A stretch of 64,000 nt of DNA from Ophiosphaerella korrae. Its lineage: Eukaryota; Ascomycota; Dothideomycetes; Pleosporales; Phaeosphaeriaceae. The stretch spans positions 248,001 to 312,000 of the forward strand of contig JALNQF010000032.1 in NCBI GenBank assembly GCA_028456385.1, in the 5' to 3' direction. The notes beneath the pieces are model-generated. The model saw only the letters and a program-made list of their open reading frames with translations. It had not been told where the DNA came from and did not search any database. Each line of letters starts with the position of its first letter. Within the stretch, counting starts at the first letter, position 1. Positions 32,243 through 43,735 of the stretch are shown in pieces. Made by a program: the position numbers and the translations under genes.

Positions 32243-35086
32243 ATGGAGAAATGTGATTTCGATGGCCCACCAACATATGTCGATGCAACAGCTCTGCCAA
32301 TAACACATCCTTGGTCCAACCGTCGAAGGCGAAGAGCATTTCGGTGTTTCGCTCTCGCGTGCTTAGCATATTTTGCCTACTCAATATTCGAGATTGCAAG
32401 CAATACAAAACAAGTAGAGCATGGATTGTCAATCGAACGGCTGTTGGAAGAACACGCGACGTGTGCTGTACTTCGAAGCACGCCTGTCCTCCCAAGCGAA
32501 CAGCGAGAATACAATAAACGATGGGTCAACAGCACGGGACCGGTGCTTGTTCAAAATGCGTTGATATGGACTGGTGAGCCGGTCCCGGGTACATCTGAAG
32601 AGGATGCAAGAGTCGGGAAAGGCTGGGTCTGGGCACCAGCTGACATTCTCATTGACAAAGGATTAATACAGAAGATTGAAACAAGGATTACCAGTCGTCT
32701 TCCTCACGGTACAGAGATCTTCGATGCCGGAGGACACCAACTCACAGCTGGAATCGTGGATATGCACAGCCATGCCGGTTTGGGCAGCTTCGGCAATCTA
32801 GAGGACGACACCAATGAGCTATCGTCAGACATTACACCTTACGTACGTTCGATCGATGGCGTAGATCCCTTGCAGCCAGAGATCGAGTTCATCAAATCTG
32901 GGGGCGTGACTACATCTCTTTTCCTCCCAGGCAGCGGTAACAACATGGGCGGCGAAGCATATGTACTCAAATTTGCCGTTGGCCAAAAGAGCGGCCGGAA
33001 TGAAGTCAGCCAGCAAGACATGCTCGCTGACCCAGATAAGACCTGGCGCTACATGAAAATGGCCTGTGGCGAGAACCCCAAAAACGTCTATGGGAAAGAG
33101 GGAGAACGAGGTCCGTTCAGCAGGTTGGGCGAGGGCTGGCAGTTTCGGCATGCATTCGAGCAAGCGAGAAAATACGTGCAAGAGCAAGACGATTGGTGTG
33201 TCGCGGCTGATAAGTTGGGCGTAGCAAATATGCGCAGCTATTTGCCCCAACAACTTGAATGGGAGTCACTTGGAGCCGTGTTACGAGGTCAAGTTAAAGT
33301 CAACACGCACTGCTACACTATCGCAGACCTGGAGGCCTTCGTGAGACATACCAATGAGTTCAAGTTTCAGGTTGCTGCTTTCCATCATGCGCATCAGACA
33401 GATCTTATCCCAGAAGTATTGAAAAGAGCTTGGGGAGGAACGCCAGCTGCCGCGCTGTTCGCTGACGAAATGTACTACAAGGTGGAAGCCTACACAGCCT
33501 CTGAGCGTGCGGGCGCGCTTCTTTATGCACAGAACATAACGCCCACTTACGTGTCTGACAACCCGGTGCTCAACTCCCAGCACGTTGTCATCGAAGCTGC
33601 GAAAGCGTACCGTAATGGTCTGCCTTATCATGCTGCCTTAGCTGGTGTCACCTCTAAATCTGCCGAGCTTCTGGGCTTAGGCAACAGGATCGGAAAGGTC
33701 AAGGAGGGATTTGATGCAGATCTTGTACTCTGGGACTCAGATCCGTTGAGTATCGGAGCAACTCCGTTGCAGGTATGGATCGATGGCACAGAACAATTTG
33801 CAGACCCGGTGCAACTCAAGAAGCCAACATCCAAACCAATCATACCGGACTTGGGACTTGCAAAAGAGCTGGAAAATACCGAGCTTTTTGGTGTCGTAGT
33901 TTTCACTGGTATCAAGCGTGTAATTCTAGCTCCATTTGCAGATTCGACTCGAGACGACCGCGAGACAGTTGCTATTGTATCAAATGGCCTTCTCCACTGT
34001 GTAGGAATGTGCACCTCCGAACTCGCCGCCCTACAGTCCCCGAAGACAATAAACTTACAAAACGGCTACCTCACCTCACCCCTAACAGCATTCGGCACGG
34101 CCCTCGGGCTCCAAGAGATCGACGCCGCGCCCGACACGCACGACGGACCCCCACCAGATGACGGCATAAGCTTTGCCCTCGAAGGACTCTCTTTTGGCGG
34201 CAAGCAGCTCCAAGCCGCCGCCCAACACGGCGTGACGCGCGCCATATCTGCACCCATATCCAGCGGCATCAACAGCAAAGGTGTCAGCGTTGGGTTTAAG
34301 ACGAGCGCCAAAAACAGGCTCGAGAGCAGCGCCATCTGGAACACAGATGTGGCCTTGCACTACCCACTGACGCTGAGCGCGAAAGGCGGGAAGAAACCTA
34401 GCATCGGCAGCGCCATTGGCGAACTCACGACGAAGCTCCTGGACGCCATAGATGAGCTCGAAAGCAACAAGACGGATACCCCGCGAAAACAAAGATTCCA
34501 GGAGTCGGCGTATCTCATGAGTGTGGTGCAAGGCACGAAGCCGCTCGTTCTAAGCGTGCACAGCGCAGACACTATCGCTTCGATCATCAAGATGAAAGCG
34601 TATATCGAGTCTATGGTGGCGGGCTGTGCCTTTGCGCATGCGTCCTCACTTGGCGTCGTTTTGATCGGCGGCGCAGAAGCGCATTTAGTTGCACATGAAC
34701 TTGCTGCTGCGAACATCTCCGTCGTGCTTGCACCGCTACTTCCGCATGCGCAGTCTTGGGATCAGCGCCGAGGACTTACGGGGCCGCCGCTTACGAATGT
34801 GTCTACGAATGTTCTGCTCGATGCTGGAGTGTTGCTGGGTATCAGTGTGGAAGAGACGTGGGAGACGAGGGATTTGGGGTTGTTGGCGGGTATTGCGTTT
34901 GCGAATGGTGAAGGGAGATTGACGGAGGGTGAGGCGCTTGATTTGGTGAGTGGGAATTTTGACAGGATGTTGGGTCTTGAGAAGCAGAGGGATGTCGATT
35001 GGGTAGTTTGGGAGGGCAGTCCGCTGGATATTGGAGGGAGAGTGCGAGCGATAAAGGGAATGGGTAAGACTAGTGTGTGGATGTAG
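32243..35086 (+). CDS. Membrane-anchored amidohydrolase-superfamily protein
   Basis: A single exon encodes 947 residues from the ATG at 32243 (MEKCDFDGPPTYVD); an earlier non-ATG extension of the frame was discarded. A short basic cytosolic segment (NRRRRRAFR) precedes one hydrophobic span, AFRCFALACLAYFAYSIFEIA (about 32-52), suggesting a type II membrane anchor. Then comes a metal-dependent hydrolase of the imidazolonepropionase/dihydroorotase-like superfamily: HSH in VDMHSHAGLG (175/177), KVNTHCY (His about 356), FHHAHQ (about 381-384) and the terminal metal Asp in YVSDNP (about 439), plus the usual beta-sandwich pieces (KVKEGFDADLVLWDSDP). A second, degenerate amidohydrolase-like half (about 510-947) repeats the fold without the HxH (VLSVHSADT, DWVVWEGSPLDIGG). 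The substrate is unknown. It is the last large intact gene before the AT-rich block. Confidence 0.88.
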   Translation: MEKCDFDGPPTYVDATALPITHPWSNRRRRRAFRCFALACLAYFAYSIFEIASNTKQVEHGLSIERLLEEHATCAVLRSTPVLPSEQREYNKRWVNSTGPVLVQNALIWTGEPVPGTSEEDARVGKGWVWAPADILIDKGLIQKIETRITSRLPHGTEIFDAGGHQLTAGIVDMHSHAGLGSFGNLEDDTNELSSDITPYVRSIDGVDPLQPEIEFIKSGGVTTSLFLPGSGNNMGGEAYVLKFAVGQKSGRNEVSQQDMLADPDKTWRYMKMACGENPKNVYGKEGERGPFSRLGEGWQFRHAFEQARKYVQEQDDWCVAADKLGVANMRSYLPQQLEWESLGAVLRGQVKVNTHCYTIADLEAFVRHTNEFKFQVAAFHHAHQTDLIPEVLKRAWGGTPAAALFADEMYYKVEAYTASERAGALLYAQNITPTYVSDNPVLNSQHVVIEAAKAYRNGLPYHAALAGVTSKSAELLGLGNRIGKVKEGFDADLVLWDSDPLSIGATPLQVWIDGTEQFADPVQLKKPTSKPIIPDLGLAKELENTELFGVVVFTGIKRVILAPFADSTRDDRETVAIVSNGLLHCVGMCTSELAALQSPKTINLQNGYLTSPLTAFGTALGLQEIDAAPDTHDGPPPDDGISFALEGLSFGGKQLQAAAQHGVTRAISAPISSGINSKGVSVGFKTSAKNRLESSAIWNTDVALHYPLTLSAKGGKKPSIGSAIGELTTKLLDAIDELESNKTDTPRKQRFQESAYLMSVVQGTKPLVLSVHSADTIASIIKMKAYIESMVAGCAFAHASSLGVVLIGGAEAHLVAHELAAANISVVLAPLLPHAQSWDQRRGLTGPPLTNVSTNVLLDAGVLLGISVEETWETRDLGLLAGIAFANGEGRLTEGEALDLVSGNFDRMLGLEKQRDVDWVVWEGSPLDIGGRVRAIKGMGKTSVWM

Positions 35087-35443
35087 TGTTTATCGTATTA
35101 GGATCAATTGAAACATTTATCATTTTCTTCATGGTATGGCATTAGGAATTGGGCTACGTATGCAGGTATCAAGGTAGAATATGCAGGTGCGAAAAGGACG
35201 GGCAATAACATGAGCAAGTCAGATACTGACGAGCCAGCCCGAGCATACTGCCAAATGCCAAATTGCAATTTGAATCTTGATGCCGAAGAAGGAAAGAATC
35301 AAGAGGGTTCGTTCATCGAAGCAATGATGCAATGCAGGATGGATATGGAGAAACGCCGGAACTGACGAAACGGTTAGGGCATGAACACCATTCTTTCGGT
35401 GGTAAAAAAGACTTACCTAGGATTGTAAATTACCTCGCATGTC
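35087..35443. other. Spacer, no clear gene
   Basis: About 360 bp downstream of the amidohydrolase gene. An 85-codon plus-strand frame (35108-35365) without an early ATG ends in DMEKRRN and has no family features. A good GTAAGT splice donor on the minus strand near 35412-35417 might belong to the small gene at 35444-35753. Confidence 0.4.
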
Positions 35444-35753
35444 CTAGATATTGTGACGAGCAGTATGCGCTCTCCCTTTGCAATTGTCAGCCCTGTCACG
35501 AATAATTCAACGAGACAACCATCTTCAACCAATCATAGAGAACATATGTTGGAAAACTATCAACGTACCTTGTCAAATATGAGCCATCTGCTTTCGCTCT
35601 CCTGGTCTCCAGCAGAGGTGGTACGAACGGTAACGCTAGCGCCGAGACAACATATCCTGTTGCAAGTGTAGCCTTGAGCCTGTAGTGCGGGTCGCGCGGT
35701 AGTTGCGTCGAGTACCGACGGAGCTGGTTGATTGCTTGTGTTGAAATCGCCAT
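35444..35753 (-). CDS. Small one-span hypothetical protein, gene model tentative
   Basis: From the ATG at 35753 the minus strand reads MAISTQAINQLRRYSTQLPR, then DPHYRLKATLATGYVVSALA, a likely membrane span (LATGYVVSALALPFVPPLL) and a basic segment ending YLTR. A GTACGT donor follows at 35568, and an acceptor at 35493-35495 (ACAG) gives a short second exon (35444-35492) and a 77-residue product. Reading the same downstream exon in another phase gives the more protein-like LTIAKGERILLVTISRTCEV up to a GTAAGT donor near 35417, but no donor in exon 1 supports that phase. So the 5' exon is plausible and the 3' structure unsettled. The RRYSTQLPR motif would fit a mitochondrial targeting region; that is inference only. 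Confidence 0.4.
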
Positions 35754-36540
35754 GTTGGAATGTATTTTTTGGTCTGGGAAGGACGAACACGGGTGATATA
35801 GCTCTTCTGCTGTTTGAACAGGTTTATGTCTTGTTGTGTCCTTGTGTTGAAGGCCTCGGGATGTGGGGCACTGCAGGCTGTGGGCTGGCTTCGGTGTATG
35901 TGGGGTTAGGGAGGTGTTGCTTTGAATATCAGTTAGCAAAGCCGAACGAGGAGAACACGTTTTTAGTACCAAAGGGACGAAGCATTAGTGCAATACTTAC
36001 AGTGATGGTAGCTGGACTTAGTTCCGAAGTTGAATTGTTGCTGCCTTATGCCTGTCGTGGTTTGGTTCCGCTATCCGAATGTCGTAATGCTGGTAAACGT
36101 TCATCCAATGCTTACGATTGGAAATGCTGCTGCCTTTGTTGCTGGCAAACGCCCCTAGAGTAAAAGCGATGACGACAAATACGTTACAAAGTAAGGGAGG
36201 AGCTAACAAGATATAAGTATGATATTATAATGATTGTGTGGGGTAAATAACGCTCGTGCGTGATTGAGGCGGTGATGAGTTCTCGATCGGCTAGATCACA
36301 CCACTCTCGTCTGAGGTACTTTCGACTTTTAGCAGGCCACCTGCAGCCTCTGCGTTGAAAGGCCCACCACAGAGTCGAATGTTTGCGAACGGTAAATTAC
36401 GGCATGATGAGCATGGGTTACGCAATGCTTGTTTGGGCCTAACGTGTCGGATCGGTGAGCGGGCCAGGACACCGAGTGGGCCACCCCACCAAATCGCGCG
36501 AGGTCTCTCATGCGATAACTCCACATCTACATAAGCAAAT
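35754..36540. other. Last GC-balanced spacer before the AT-rich block
   Basis: About 790 bp with overlapping short frames on both strands but no recognisable gene. Composition changes sharply at about 36540, where the retrotransposon block begins. Confidence 0.5.
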
Positions 36541-36889
36541 TAAATGAGATTTGGATATACGATAGATTAGATAGATCTACATTAACGCCTATTATAGCCT
36601 TATTTATAACACTTGCTACACGTTAGTAGTGCTCTTGTTTGTGTAGGAGTAGGCCTACTTTAATTACCCTCTTAGACACCTATTTAAGCCTCTACTATTA
36701 GCGCGCGGCCTTCCTAGGCCTAGAGAACGCCTCCTTAAGCTATATATTATCTACGCTATTAACGTTTATATCTCTAGCGTTAATTTAACGTACGTAGCTT
36801 TATATTCTCTTTAGTAAAGATTATTACTAATTATATAGTAAGTTAATAGCCCTTTATAAGCTAGCTAATTGCGTAGCTTATTGTTAGAT
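36541..36889. other. Left margin of AT-rich RIP block
   Basis: AT-rich sequence with frequent TA, CTAG and TTAA words and almost no CA or TG. No ORF or repeat family was recognised. It is a transition between genic DNA and the retrotransposon block. Confidence 0.5.
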
Positions 36890-37345
36890 TTAAAGGAGGT
36901 TATAGCAGTTTGATAAAAAGGCTTTTTCGTAACGGCCATGTAAGGGCCTTGTTGGAGAGGGTTACTGAGGCTTTCAGAAAAGCCCTTTTTCGGATTGATC
37001 ACCTATGACTTGAAGGCACCGGGTATGAACTGAGTGGATTGATCCTGCTGTCTATCTCTGGCCCTGCGCTCTATCTATGTATCTGCGATGCGGCGGTCTC
37101 GGCTGGGTCTCTCGAGACGGCGGCGAGCCGGATCCTTAATATCCCTTCTGTTGAGGTGCTGGTTTCTTTGTTGTATTAGTCGTGCTGACATAGTCCATCT
37201 CCTTGCATGTGAGATTCTTTGTTCGTGAAGGTCGAGGCTGCGATCCTTTTAGCTGCGGCGGGGTTGGCGACTTGGCGATCGTACATGTGATCGCGCATCT
37301 AATCGCGCATCGAGCATCTCATCGTGCAACTTATCTAACACTTAT
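36890..37345 (+). repeat. Dispersed repeat copy A, lightly mutated
   Basis: This roughly 450-bp segment is GC-balanced inside AT-rich DNA and matches a second, heavily RIP-mutated copy at 52212-52709. Differences between copies are mostly C-to-T and G-to-A in copy B, for example GGCCCTGCGCTCTATC here against AGCCCTACGCTCTATC there. There is no ORF. It ends near CGCATCGAGCATCTCATCG and a CTTATCTAA junction. It may be a solo LTR or the untranslated end of another transposon; the family is not recognised. Confidence 0.8.
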
Positions 37346-37774
37346 AAGACTCTAAGACTAGTAATAGAGTAAGTCTTTTATAAGCTAAGCTTATTAATAA
37401 AGTTACTTAGTTATATATAGAGTTTTAGCTATCTATAGCTTTAATCTAGTAATATCTATCTTTAAAAGAGATATTATTCTAATAATAGTAAAAGATAATA
37501 AAACGTACTCTAGACTATATAAGATAAGCTTAGTTATAAGAAATCTAGCTCTAATATTCTCTTTTAATATTACTATCTTTTTAATACGTAAATATATATA
37601 AAGGAAGTTAAGTTTAGTAATATAATATACTTTATACTAAGTAAGCTTAGATACTTTATATTTATATACTCTTTTAAGAAAAGAGAAGTAGCTAATATTA
37701 AAAAGTTAGAGAAAGTATAAAGTATAAAATAGTATATAGAAAGTAATAATTATATAATAGGTTACCTATTATTA
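37346..37774. other. AT-rich sequence left of element 1
   Basis: About 430 bp of TA-rich DNA with no ORF. The last bases (AATAGGTTACCTATTATTA) contain a near-palindrome that resembles an LTR end. The five bases TATTA (37770-37774) are one copy of the target-site duplication of element 1. Confidence 0.5.
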
Positions 37775-38206
37775 TGTTACAGGCGTAACAGAAGAAATCG
37801 AGATAGAACTAATTAGTCCCGGTCTAGGCGCTAACGAAGCATAGGACGAGCGGGGTAACGACCTCGATTAGGAGACTACGCATAATTAGGACACCTAAGA
37901 GTAATCTATAATCTGTAGACTCTTAGTAGTAGTAGATTATAGATTAAGCTAATCTGTAATCTATTAATCTTAGTAAACACAGATTACAGATTATAGCAAG
38001 TATATAGTTATTAGCAATGCGTATTATTAGGATAGTATTAGCAATTTAATCCTTTAACTATAGAACGCTAATACAAGATAGTTACAAAACATCTTCTATT
38101 GTTTATAGTTATTGTAGATTACCCCTAAGCTTTTACTATTACCTTGTAATCTACTAACCCCCTTTAAGATAGGCACCTATAGTTAACAATAGGAGGCCTA
38201 GTTACA
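37775..38206 (+). repeat. 5' LTR of element 1
   Basis: A 432-bp LTR, TGTTACAGGCGTAACAG...GGAGGCCTAGTTACA. It matches the 3' LTR over its whole length with only scattered transitions (C/T, A/G). Start and end form a short TGTTAC/GTTACA inverted repeat. Confidence 0.95.
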
Positions 38207-41200
38207 CCTTGCTAATTTAGTTATTGCGAGAAGTAAAGCGTAAGTAGCGCGTAGTCTAGCTAACACGATAGTAGAAAGCTTAATAAGTAAAGCCCCTAGG
38301 AGCAGTTATAAGTTAGATAGCACTATATAGGAAATAATTAAGGATTGTATAAATAAACTAATTAACAATAAAGAAGATATAAAAATAGTAATTAAAGTAT
38401 TAAAAATATAGAACAAAGAACTACAAGACTATTTAAAATAGAACAAAGTATAAATTAAAGCTATTATTAAAGGACAAAACTAGATAGAACTAATTACGTA
38501 ACGCCTAGAGATAAGCGCGACAAAGAAACTACTAAAGATACCTATACTTAAGAAGTTTAATAGAATAAGGGAAAAACTAAGACCCTTTATTGTATTAGTA
38601 TAACTCTAGATAGATATACAAGTACTATACTTTAACACAGAAGAAAAGAAGGTAATATATATTAGATTACACCTTAAAGAAGACGTAATAAGATAGTACG
38701 AGCCTTATTAGATAGATTACATAATATACTCTCTAATAACATAAAAAGACAAAACTAGAGCTATTTTTAGAAGTTATAAATACTTTACTAAACAAATAAG
38801 AGTAGCATTTAAGGATATAGATATTACCTAACAAGCTAAAGAGTAACTAGAGAAGCTTATATAGAATTAGAGTATTCTAAAGTACGTATTATAGTTTAAA
38901 CAACTATTACAAAATATAGAATAGAACGAGTTAGCCTTAATATTACAATTTAAACAAGGACTTAACTCTAAAATTTAATACAAGATAATATATATAGAGA
39001 AACTACAAACACTAGAAGCCCTAAAGTAATAGGTAATATAAATTAATAATAATCTTCAAGAATAGAAGAAGAATAAATATAGAGGTTACACCTAGAACTA
39101 TAATAAGAGAGACCTAATAATCTTTAACGCTAATAAAGATAGAAAGAAGAAAAAGAACAAAGACTTTACGTGCTTTAACTATAGTAAACTAGGCTACTAC
39201 GCAAGGAATTGTAGATCTAAGTTAAAGAAGGATATAGTATATTATAAATATAGAAAACTAGGACACTTTATAAAAGACTACAAGAATAAAGACCTAAAGA
39301 AAGAAACTTAGTTAAAAACAACTAAGAAGAAGAAGGAAGCACTATAAGCATAGGCTAAACCTTAGGAGAAGGTAGCTAAGAGTAAAGAAGTATAATATAT
39401 AATACTCTATTAGACCTTTTATTATAATAATAACTACTACACACATCTTTCTAGTAAATAGGGAGTAGTATAGTTCCTATAGAAGTATAGATATAGAGTA
39501 GTAGTAATAAAGGAAGATAGAATAAAAGCTTAGCTAAAAGACATAGCCTAAGTAATAGACCTACTAATAGAAGATTTAGAAAGAGAAAAGCCTCTAGTAC
39601 TATTAATCTAGGCTAATAGACTAGTACTAAATAAAGAGACTACTATAGCTCCCTCTAAAAGACTACGAGGAAGTAAGAGACAAGTTAGTATAAAAGATAC
39701 AAGATATACCTAGCTAACAATATATAGTTATAATAGCTGTACTATAATAGATATAGAGGAACAAGATAAAGAATAGAAGTTTGTTTAGAAATACTTACTA
39801 GTTATAAGTATAGAGGAAGCGTACAAAGACTAGAAAGAACGTAATCCTAAAGAAATAAAGTTTATACTATTTTAAGAATAGATAAAGTAATATATAGTTA
39901 TAGTAGGAAGAATACCTATATAAAAGGAATAGTAATATCTTACAAGAGAGACGCGATAGATTAATAAAGCCTATATACTAAAAGTACTAGTAGTATACTA
40001 TACCCTAATAATAGATACACCTAGTAGAAGTAAATACTAAGAAGGGGATAACAAAATAATAGACCTAAAACATCTAGTACACTTTAAAGCATTATAGATA
40101 TTATACCTAGACAAGAATTGTATTATATATAGAAACCCTAAAGTAAATAACAACGTATAGCCTATAAGGAAAAGAGGCTATAACTATACAAGAGTAATTA
40201 TAGTAGAAGATATCTAAGGATAAGAAATAACCCTAGAAGATAGATATGTAGTAGTAAGACCTAGCCTAAAATTATCTAAGAAATGCGTCTAAGGAAGACT
40301 ATAGTATAAATATATATACGACAAGTGTCTAAAATACAAAGAATATAAACTTAAAGTAGGCCTATAGCCTTAGAAAGATAGATAATTTAATAAATCGCTA
40401 AAGTAAGAAAGGCTAAAAGGTATAAGAGGCCTACACATTACAAAAACAAGTACATACTAAAGAAAGGAAGTACAATTAATAATTAACAGTAGAGCTACGA
40501 GAAACTTTATATTAAGAAAGTTTGTAGAAACACAAGGAATAAAGTATATAACAAAGAAATACCCTTAACAACTAAGTACAATTAAAGGAAAACTATTTTA
40601 AGAACTAATACAGTTTAAGACAGTACCTTTAACACTAAGGATAGAAGGACTAGAAATCTAGAACATAGTTATAGATATAACAACAATTAATAACAAACAA
40701 GATATAATATTAGGTATACTATAGTTACAAATAACTAACCTACAGATTAATTAAAGAATAAGAAAAATTAGTTATAGCAAAACTAATACACTAAAAGCTA
40801 ATATAAGTACTAGTAAAGGAGAATTCCCTAAAGAATACAAGAAATAGGAAAAGTAGCTTATAGAACTAGAAGATTACCTCCTAGAATACTAACTATAGGA
40901 CTTAGCAATAGAACTAGAAGAAGAAAAGAACGTAGGATAGAGCCTAGTCTACTAAAAAATAGAAGAAGAATCTAAGATTAAACAATTATTTATACAAAAT
41001 ACAATAAAGAAAGGATAGATAAGAGAATCTAAATCCTTAGTAGTATATAGATTAATATTTATAGACAAAAAAGAGATAAACAACAAAAGACTTTACGTAG
41101 ATTTTAGAAAAACTAACGCAATTACAAATAAGAACTAATACTTACTACTACAAATAGATAAAATACAAGATAAGCTACAAAAAGCAAAGATCTTTACAAA

Positions 41201-43735
41201 ACTAGATATACAAAACGCATACTACTAGATTAGAATTAAGAAAAGAGATAAGTAGAAAATATCGTTTAGAATACAATACAGACTATACAAATACTTAGTT
41301 ATACCGTTTAGCTTAACAAACGCACTAGCAGCATTCTAAGAAAGAATTAACATAGTACTAAGAGAGTACTTAGATATATTTACATTTATATACTTAGACG
41401 ACATCTTTATATTCTTAGAAGAGGAGGAAGAACACGTACAGTATATACATAAAGTGCTAAAAAAACTAGTAGAAGCTAAAATGTTTCTTAAAATAAGAAA
41501 ATGCGAGTTCTATACAAAGGAAACAGACTTCCTTAGATTTATTATTAAACTAGGAAAAATCAAGATTAACCTAGAGAAGATTAAATCAATTAACAAATAG
41601 CTAACACTAAAGAACCTAAAAGAGGTATAATAATTTTATAGGCTAGCTAACTTTTATAGAAAGTTAATAATAGGATAGTCTAAAGATATAGAACTAATAA
41701 CTAGACTTATAAAAAAAGATACGCTATTTAAGTAGATAAGAGAATACAATAAAGTATTTAAGAAAATTAAAAGAAAGTTTATAGAAAACCTAGTTATTAG
41801 AATATATAACCTAGACCTACTAGCAATAGTAAAAATAGACGTATCTAACTTAGTCTATAGAATAGCACTAATATAAGAAGACCTAGAGACTAAAAAGGAA
41901 TACTTAGTTAAATACTTCTCTAAGAAGATAAAAATAGTAGAACTTAATTACTTAATCTATAATAAAGAGATACTAGCAATCTATAAAGTATTTAAATAAT
42001 AGAGAGTATACCTATAAAGAGCAAAGTACTAGACGAAGGTCTATATAGACTATAAGAATCTTATAGGATTTATAACAAATAAAGAATTGTTATAACGCTA
42101 TACAAGATAGTAGGAATACTTGTTATTATTTAATATAGAAATTATATACACAAAAGAAAAAGACAACTAATTTATAGATACTCTAAGTAGAAGACTAGAC
42201 TTATAAGAAGAAGTAAGCGCTACTAGTATAGTTCTAGTTAAAAACAAAGAAGGATATTTAGTCCTAAATACACCTAAGATAGCTACAACACTTAAGAGGA
42301 CAAGTAGCGAGCTAGACAAATAGATTCGAAAAACAACACAAGAAGTATCTAAAGAAATAGAGAAACTTAAAATCTAAGATAGATTTGTATAAGTATATAG
42401 AAGAATATATATTCTAGGAAAAATTTAAAGAGAATTTATACAACAATTCTATAAATTACTAGTATATAGTTACTAAGGTATTAAGAAAACATTAGATAGA
42501 CTACTACAAGATTACTACATTCTAAAAGTAAGACAACTAGTAATAGAGGTACTACGAGACTATATAGAATATTAAAGAAATAAATATAATAGATATATAC
42601 TATATAGAATACTACAACTAGTAAAAACACTAGAACAACTATAGAGAGTTATTACAATAAACTTTATTACGAAGCTACCTAAGTCTAAAGATCTAATATT
42701 AGGAATTAAATATAATAGAATCTTAACAATAGTAGATAAACTTACGAAGTACATATACTTTAGACTACACAAAGAAAAAAGCAGGATAGAGGTTACTACA
42801 CACTAGGTTCTAGGAACTATAATTAGTTAATATAGACTACTAGATAAGGTTATTATAGATAGAGATATATAATTTACATTAAAACTATAGGGAACGATAA
42901 CAGCGCAATTAGGAATATAACACGCGATGTCTACAGCATATTATCTATAAATAGATAGATAGTTAGAACGAATAAATTAGATAGTAGAACAATACCTAAG
43001 ATACTACCTTAACTATAACTAGAACAATTAAGTATAGCTACTACCTATAGCACAATTAGCATATAATAGCGTAAAGAATATAGTAATAGGAGTATTACCC
43101 TTCTTCGTAAACTATAGATTTAAACCTAATACATATTAGATACTATAGAATTAAATATCTTAGTCTCTAAAAAGAGAAAACTTTGCTAATAGACTTAGAG
43201 ATATATATAACTAATTAAGACAGGATGTAGAATTCCTATATAATTAAATAGTAAAGTACTATAACAAGAAGTATAAAGAAGGACTCTAATTTAGAGAGAG
43301 AGAAAAAGTATAGTTAGTACGCAAGAATATTAAGAGTAAACAACCTAGTTTAAAATTAGACTATATTAAGATAGGACTATACAAAATTAAGAAAGAAGTT
43401 ACGCTAGTTATATTTAAATTAAAGCTACTAAACAAAATAAAGATATACCTAACCTTCTACGTAGTACTACTTAAGATAGTACTACAAAACGTAGAACTAC
43501 TAGTGTACAAAGTAGACACGTATAAAAAATAAGAAGAATAGGAAGTAAAAGAAATCCTAGTATACTAGTTCTATAATAGCAGGAACTACTATCTAGTAGA
43601 ATAGATAGGTATAAACGAGAAAGGACAACTATAGGAAAAAATATAGGAACTAGAAGACAATCTTAACTACTCTAAGAAATTAGAAGAGTTCTAAAATCAA
43701 AACTCTCTAGAACGCCTAGTAGCGAACTAAGAGAA
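38207..43735 (+). pseudogene. gag-pol of element 1, many RIP stops
   Basis: Protein pieces can be read in order if TAG/TAA is taken as former Trp/Gln. A gag-like helical region lies at about 38300-39100. A damaged CCHC knuckle (CFNYSKLGYYARNC, with second Cys and His both Tyr) is at about 39171-39212. The protease has NSRATRNF at about 40485 where D-S-G is expected, so the catalytic Asp is Asn. Reverse transcriptase includes FTKLDIQNAYY and IPFSLTNALAAF, with catalytic YLDD at 41391-41402. RNase H includes KIDVSNLVYRIALIQED. Integrase includes TIVDKLTKYIYF and VIIDRDIQFTL (about 42850-42880). The chromodomain-like end reads VKEILVYQFYNS (about 43550). These gag and pol landmarks place it with chromodomain-bearing Gypsy elements of fungi. 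It is not functional. Confidence 0.9.

Noticed and set aside
35108..35365. 85-codon plus-strand frame downstream of the amidohydrolase gene
   Set aside because: No ATG at the start, no family features and composition typical of a spacer.
42572..42772. 66-codon minus-strand frame inside element 1
   Set aside because: Complement of integrase; unlike the frame at 43690-44460, I found no matching frame in other elements.
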